Source: Lactifluus volemus (lineage: Eukaryota; Basidiomycota; Agaricomycetes; Russulales; Russulaceae). Taken from it: a stretch of DNA of 64,000 nt. Position 1 is the first letter of the stretch, and the number at the start of each line of letters is the position of its first letter. The notes beneath the pieces were generated by a model that did no database searches, was not told the DNA's origin, and saw only the letters and a program-made list of their open reading frames with translations. The DNA is taken from positions 1,178,001 to 1,242,000 of the forward strand of contig WTXI01000001.1 in the NCBI GenBank assembly GCA_022376515.1. Direction: 5' to 3'. Shown in pieces: positions 59,105-64,000 of the stretch. A program made the position numbers and the translations under genes.

Positions 59105-60054
59105 ATGCGCACACATCTCTATTTATACCTAGTCCTACTGGGTGCCTTCATTTCTGTACAAGCTTTCACCTTCTCGACCAACGTACCCTCCCAGTGTGGG
59201 AACTTTGAGGTCTCCTGGACTGGTTAGTGGTTGCTTTGACCTGTGGCACGGACATCACTGAGTGATTTCTTGTAGGCGGCCAGCCACCTGTTGTGCTGGA
59301 ATTATTTCCCGTAATTATAACCGCTTATTACCTCCCCCCTCCCTCGGCTTGCTCACGAGAACGTTAGGTTGTTTTGGACAGAGAGTCTTCAATAAGTCTA
59401 CCTCCGACGCGTTCAGCGATGGCTCTGGGAAGTTCAACATCCCCCACATAACGTTTGGTCAAGGATTACAATTCTTTGTTGCTATGTCGGACGCCACCGG
59501 CTTTGCAACTGGGGGTATATCCCCGCTCATAACAATGACTCCCCCAAGTGACAACTATGTCTGCGATACTACCCAACCTGGCGGCGGTTTCGAATATTTA
59601 CTGATAACAATTTGCAGCAATGCAAGTGAGTCGGTCAAAGGTTTGAGTATCTAATCGTGGCTGATTTGAACAAGACCATTCACCTTTTCTGCCTTTCCTG
59701 GAGCTATCCAGCCCGTGACGATCTTTGTCAGTAGAAATCTTGTCCAGTTCTAGTGCGCCCCGTGGACTGATTCATGTGCTTCAGGGTTTGGTCCCAGGAG
59801 GTACAGCAGTCGTGCTCAATGTTCCCAACCCGTCCACGGAGTTTATATGGAATGCAGCCAGCGTACCTGCGGGTATTGGGATCTACTTTGCGATGAGCGA
59901 CTCGCAGAACCGCACGGGTAATGTATTACTCAAGGTTTCAAACGACACTGGCGATTCCTCCTGTCTTAACTCAAGTTCACCGTCAGTTACCGTTCAAGGA
60001 ACTTCTTCAACCTCCTCTACAAAGACTACACCTACATCCCCCCTCTTCCTCTGA
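59105..60054 (+). pseudogene. Truncated second copy of the membrane protein (no TM, no tail)
   Basis: Starts with the same signal peptide (MRTHLYLYLVLLGAFISVQA, 59105) and ectodomain blocks: FTFSTNVPSQCGNFEVSWTG, RVFNKSTSDAFSDGSGKFNI, AMSDATGFATGGISPLI, FTFSAFPGAIQPVTIF and GLVPGGTAVVLNVPNPSTEF. The exon 4-5 junction (around 59625-59680) joins out of frame compared with unit A. The reading ends at 60054 in the Ser/Thr stalk, shortly before homology to the TM helix is lost. In another frame, TIASVLV-stop marks the break point. It is probably a pseudogene; if repaired by an unseen exon or by correcting one base, it would give a secreted soluble ectodomain. Confidence 0.7.
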
Positions 60055-60079
60055 GCATGTGACAATTGCCAGTGTCTTA

Positions 60080-60890
60080 GTGTAAGGTCAGCCACATGGC
60101 TGGCCTTGAAACCTCAATTTGTATGCTCTTCAAGCTCCCACTCACATGCCCCTCCTCAATCTCTCTGTTCTTGCCAATTTCTGGCTGATTCTCAAGACTC
60201 CTGACTCACTACAGCCCTGTCTTCTTGATCAAAGGGCCATGACTCCCTTGGACATGACCCATTTATGCCTCAGCCATTGTCCTGTCTTGTTATGGAACAG
60301 GGGGACATGTTGGACCTTACTGTTCTAGGTATGCTTACTCTCCTATGATGATATCTCTTCTATTTATTATGTGACTCAGATGGTGTCACTATTGTTCTGA
60401 CCATAGTGTTGTTGCAGCTCATGAGCTGTGGCAACACTATCTGACCAGTGTTGTTATTCTCAAGATTCTTATTGTCCCATCTCATTTTGGCTTGTGTTCT
60501 TGTTCTTGCTTTACTCTTATTGTTACACCTCTTTTGGTACAACAATTAGATGTTCCTGTATATGTAGGCCTCAGCTGGTAGCTTGTACCCCAGCTTCAGC
60601 TTTACCTTCAATTGACTTTTTTCACTCTCCTAAGCAACTGAACTCTTGTTCCCTTTCATCTCTCACCCTCCTAATAAGGCCCCTGAAGCTCAAGTGTTGC
60701 TGTGCTTAGTGATTGACAGGGGTAACCCTGCCACATACCTAGCAACACCTAACAGGGAAGCACCCTTCAGGAGTTGCAATGTCCCTCAAATGTGATTGCT
60801 GTGGGTGGGTGAAAAGCCACCTATCCCTCATGAAAGGGAAGCATGGGGTAAAAGGAACATTGTTGGTGGGAGAAGTCCAAAAAAAACATC
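60080..60890. other. Unit-B-specific replacement segment
   Basis: Begins right after CAGTGTCTTAGT, where homology to unit A stops, and ends near GATGCATGATG, where homology resumes. It looks more AT-rich than its flanks. I find no terminal inverted repeats or recognised protein. It replaces about 670 bp of unit A. Confidence 0.6.
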
Positions 60891-61333
60891 ACAGATGCAT
60901 GATGTAGTTGTGGATTTGTATTTGTATTTATGCCTTTCTTACTATTGCCATGCATACTCATACATAGTCTCAACATTCGACAATTGTTGAATATAGTCGG
61001 ACTATTCAGTACTTTTCGTCGGAACGTGATCTGATATGATGCTTAGATTGAAACTAGAAATCTGGATATATGTGTACAGGCAGGGAGGAATAAAGAGCAT
61101 AAGAGAAGGTAGACAACTTTGTTAAGAGTCAGCAAGTGCGATCGACGCTAGTACTACCACATAGCAATGACAAAGGACAGAGAATTCGCCGAATACAAAA
61201 AGGTGGATCAAACAGCTCCGGTCGAAAATGAGTGGTTAGGTTTTGTGTCCATGAGAAAATAGATCGTGTACAATGCTGCTTTCATCCATAAATCCTGTCA
61301 CCGGAAATGTCGTATTGATGTCGCCCTCGCAGG

Positions 61334-62193
61334 CTAGGGGCCAGGGACGTCCCCAGACGCATTGAGATCCTGCTTGGAGAATAAGTCAATCATGACTTCC
61401 TGTTCCTGCCGACGCCTGTGTCGCTTCCGTCGGTCATCCTTAATTACGCGTTCGATGCGGCGTCGAGACCTGTGGTGTAAGCGTGGGTCAGCAACGGCTT
61501 GCTTGCATCGGTAGCACGCGAGTTCTATGCAAGCCAGCAACCGTAAGGTCTCGGATGCGTTGAGAGCCTACGCAAAACAAGACAACACTTCAGTCATGAA
61601 TACCTTTTAGAGTTGGGCGTAAAATGCTCACATTAAGTGACCAGGAAACCACCTTTGACCCCTCAATGCATCCGATGACGACAAAGTTACCGCGCTTTTC
61701 GGCTTGCAGCTCGCTGCTCTGTTCTTCGTGAGACGACCCTAGACGAGACCCGCGAGAATAGAGTCAAAACTCACTTCGCCAAAGACTGTCAATATCTTGT
61801 TCGTCGAGGTCGTGCGAACTACTGTGAACGGGGTCAGATACAACTGTCTCTGGGTTTGGATGTAGTGGCGTGTGGAGTGGTGACTCACAGACTTGAGAAG
61901 TGTGCCCGGTGGTGTCCAACGAGACGGTGGCACGTCCCACGTACACCCAAGAGTCCCTATCGGGCCTTCGAATATGTACCTTGACGGGAATGTCCTTGAA
62001 GGGTTCTCGAGGTTGGGCGCCTGAACGTTGAATGTATGTCAGACGAGCAGAACAGAAGTGACAAGAGTGGCGAAAATAGGAGGTCCACGCATACCGTTTG
62101 ACAGGGGTAGACCTGTAGGTATGGTTGAGGGATCTGGAACTTGTTGAAGTTCGTGCAGTGCGGCTGGCTGATCCACCGGAGTTCGGTCGACAT
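61334..62193 (-). CDS. Conserved basidiomycete protein of unknown function
   Basis: Start MSTELRWISQPHCTNFNKFQ (62193), then IPQPYLQVYPCQT, an intron, AQPREPFKDIPVKVHIRRPD and RDSWVYVGRATVSLDTTGHT, VVRTTSTNKILTVFGE, SSELQAEKRGNFVVIGCIEG with SKVVSWSL, and a helical basic C-terminus: NASETLRLLACIELACYRCK, QAVADPRLHHRSRRRIERVI, KDDRRKRHRRRQEQEVMIDL, stop at 61334. About five exons. I recognise the family as a β-rich domain plus helical tail found in Agaricomycetes, but no function is known to me. The tail may bind nucleic acid, judging only by its charge. Confidence 0.7.
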
Positions 62194-62646
62194 CCATGCT
62201 TGTGGCCATCTCTATCTTACAGACAACACCCGGTCACTAGAGGGAGTGACAAAGGGGAGTGGACGGCTGAACAAAAATAAGAGAGAGTGCTACAATTGGG
62301 TAGCTTGCTCGAGGGATGAGAGAGACCGAATGTGTGAACAAGTGCTTCGTCAGTTTAAAGACTATGCAAAACTTGTTAACTTAAACCACGTGAATGATCC
62401 ACACGTGCCACGCCCTCACACACACGCTGTACCCCTATCATTTAAATACGATCCAGGTATATCGATCCTACAATAATTACACGGAAAACGAGGTTCGGAG
62501 AAACGTTGGCAGTTATCACGCCAAGCCATTTATCGCCCACATACAGCACCTGATGCCAGATGAAAAACGTTTCTGTAGGATCGGAATGAAGGTTTCACTT
62601 GAATTGGTCTGCTCAAACTCTTGCGACAGTCAAACCGCTCATTTCA
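62194..62646. other. Intergenic upstream of the 61.3 kb gene
   Basis: 453 bp between two minus-strand genes. Nothing recognised. Confidence 0.4.
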
Positions 62647-64000
62647 TCACCGTGCTGTCGTGGAGAGGTACGGCCCTGCCACGAGGCACAAATTACGAGG
62701 GGTGAAATGGACAGATATTATAGGGGTTCGCTTGGTTGGGAACGTCGCTAGGAGGTCCGTTCTGTATGATTCTATGAGACCAAGATGCACGAGAGAGAGA
62801 ACCTGCGAAAAACACGCACGTCTCGATCACATCCGGGCCTAGTTCTTTCGAATGGTGCCCACTGGTACTGCTCCCGACACCATTTGTTCGGGATGACTCA
62901 GGTGGTCCGCCCGCACTTTTGACGTCCCAGCACCTGACAGTCCAATCTGCCCCCCCGCTGACAAGTACGGAAGACTCTGCACTGAAAGCCAGTGAATAGA
63001 CAGAAGTTGTGTGACCTGTCATCTTTTTGATCCGGCGTCCAGATCCAAGGTCCCATAGATTGATGGCCAGATCCTCACCTAAAGGTGACATGCTTCAGCA
63101 GAGTTCTCGGTAACTTGGAGATCGACTCACCCGCTGTAGCCAAATAACGACCATCTGGGCTGAAGGCAAGTGTAGAGACAATACCTTGGTGACCGACGAA
63201 GACGCGGACGGAGGTACCTCGTTGGACATCCCACAGCCGGGCGGTCCAGTCGCTCGAACCCGTAGCTATGTATAATGAATTGGGATGGAATCGGACGCAC
63301 TGCTTCCCGTGAGTTTCTGACAATCTTGCAACATTGCCTGGCGCTCACATCAACGTCACTCGAGTGACCTGCATAGATTCGAAGGGTGGAAGTTCGGTCT
63401 GTTGACCAAAGTCGGGCAGTACGATCGCGACTGGCTGTTGTGAAATAGATGCCCATGGGACTCCAGTCGACATCCCAAATCGGGTTTTGATGTCCTCTAT
63501 ATGCAACTACATTCGTCATGGTGTCCATCGACCATAACCTTGCTGTCGCATCGGCCGAGCCAGACAGAAGACACTTCGGGGGTTGAGCAGAACAGCTTAC
63601 AGGATCGAACGCAAGAGCATAGACTGGCCCACTGTGTCCGATGAGTTTGCGAGTAGGTGATCCTCCTTTCTCTCTCAGAGAGTTGAGAGAAGAAGCTGCA
63701 GTTTAGCGATCAGCGAGTGACACGCAACGGTCTGATGGAAGGTCGCACAGTCCCGAATGTTGTTAAGCTGGAATTCGCTTTGCATTCCATTCAGTGATTC
63801 TCCCTTCAAATTCCATAATCGAATGTAACTCTCCTCAAAACCGGCGGCCATGAGTGACGTATCCTGGGAAAAAATACAACAAGGAGAACTAGAGGGCAAC
63901 CGTTGACAAGTCAGTGACAATTCCGAAAAACGGAGCTAGCGCGAACCTTTCATGTACATCATGCAACGTGTATGCACATATACTGGGCAGACTACGCTGC
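62647..64000 (-). CDS. TFIID subunit TAF5, C-terminal WD40 part (runs off the window)
   Basis: WD40 propeller of the TFIID/SAGA scaffold. Reading down the minus strand from the edge: DTSLMAAGFEESYIRLWNLK, KLIGHSGPVYALAFDP, CLLSGSADATARLWSMDTM, VVAYRGHQNPIWDVDWSPMG, YFTTASRDRTARLWSTDR, LRIYAGHSSDVD, CVRFHPNSLYIATGSSDWTA, VGHQGIVSTLAFSPDGRYLA, EDLAINLWDLGSGRRIKKMT and GADWTVRCWDVKS. The last exon gives DLLATFPTKRTPIISVHFTP, RNLCLVAGPY...STTAR-stop at 62647, a TAF5-typical end. The order HQNPIWDVDWSPMGIYF is characteristic of TAF5. The N-terminal LisH and TAF5_NTD2 domains must lie beyond position 64000. The splice between the last two exons near 62800-62930 is unresolved. Confidence 0.9.

Larger units (their letters stand above)
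58785..61450 (+). repeat. Tandem segmental duplication, unit B
   Basis: Second copy of unit A. Homology is interrupted at about 60080-60890, where unit-B-specific sequence replaces the segment coding the TM helix and tail in unit A. It runs into the complete neighbouring gene, whose 3' end is also present in unit A. Confidence 0.85.

Overview
The window is 64 kb of nuclear DNA from a filamentous basidiomycete, most likely an Agaricomycete. The evidence is dense genes on both strands, nearly all split by 44-65 bp introns, and protein families with clear basidiomycete relatives: a TAF5/WDR5/ITC1-type transcription and chromatin set, a cytochrome b5-Δ8 sphingolipid desaturase, a QDE-1-type RNA-dependent RNA polymerase, and fused HIS7. 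I see no bacterial operons, CRISPR, tRNA or rRNA genes, and no recognisable transposon ORF.

Layout. 0.4-3.8 kb: DLT1, a secreted CAP/PR-1 protein and a small conserved unknown. 4.0-16 kb: ITC1 (ISWI partner), an AVT1-type vacuolar amino-acid transporter, eIF3k, WDR5/Swd3, a four-unit polyubiquitin gene, UTP23 and EMC7. 16-30 kb: a conserved unknown, a Gfo/Idh/MocA dehydrogenase, a cyclin with a 2.6 kb gene-free upstream region, and a long low-complexity Arg/Asp-rich protein. 31-46 kb: the RdRP, SmD2, NOP7/pescadillo, a Sec7-PH Arf-GEF, a protein with three copies of a short Arg/Lys-Leu-Phe-Gly motif, and a tubulin-tyrosine-ligase-like protein. 46-54 kb: phosphoglycerate dehydrogenase, HIS7, Pal1, the Δ8 desaturase and ribosomal protein eL13. 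55-64 kb: a tandem duplication of about 2.6 kb carrying a single-pass membrane protein (intact copy plus decayed copy), a basidiomycete-type unknown protein, and the C-terminal WD40 half of TAF5 running off the end.

Functional grouping. Most genes are housekeeping: translation and ribosome biogenesis (eIF3k, UTP23, NOP7, eL13), transcription and chromatin (ITC1, WDR5, TAF5), splicing (SmD2), protein turnover and folding (polyubiquitin, EMC7), amino-acid metabolism (SER3, HIS7, AVT1), lipids and polarity (desaturase, Pal1, Arf-GEF). Several pairs are head-to-head with only 53-172 bp between start codons, so shared promoters are a theme here.

Main caveat. At least 12 conserved genes are interrupted by frameshifts that each look like one missing base, often in a short homopolymer. 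Polyubiquitin proves the case arithmetically: it needs exactly three inserted bases to give 4 x 76 residues + Leu + stop. I read these as deletion errors in the assembly, not as pseudogenes or recoding. I found no convincing undescribed defence or mobile system. The most unusual biology is the microexon structure of SmD2 and of the desaturase catalytic site, and the duplicated membrane protein whose second copy has lost its membrane anchor.
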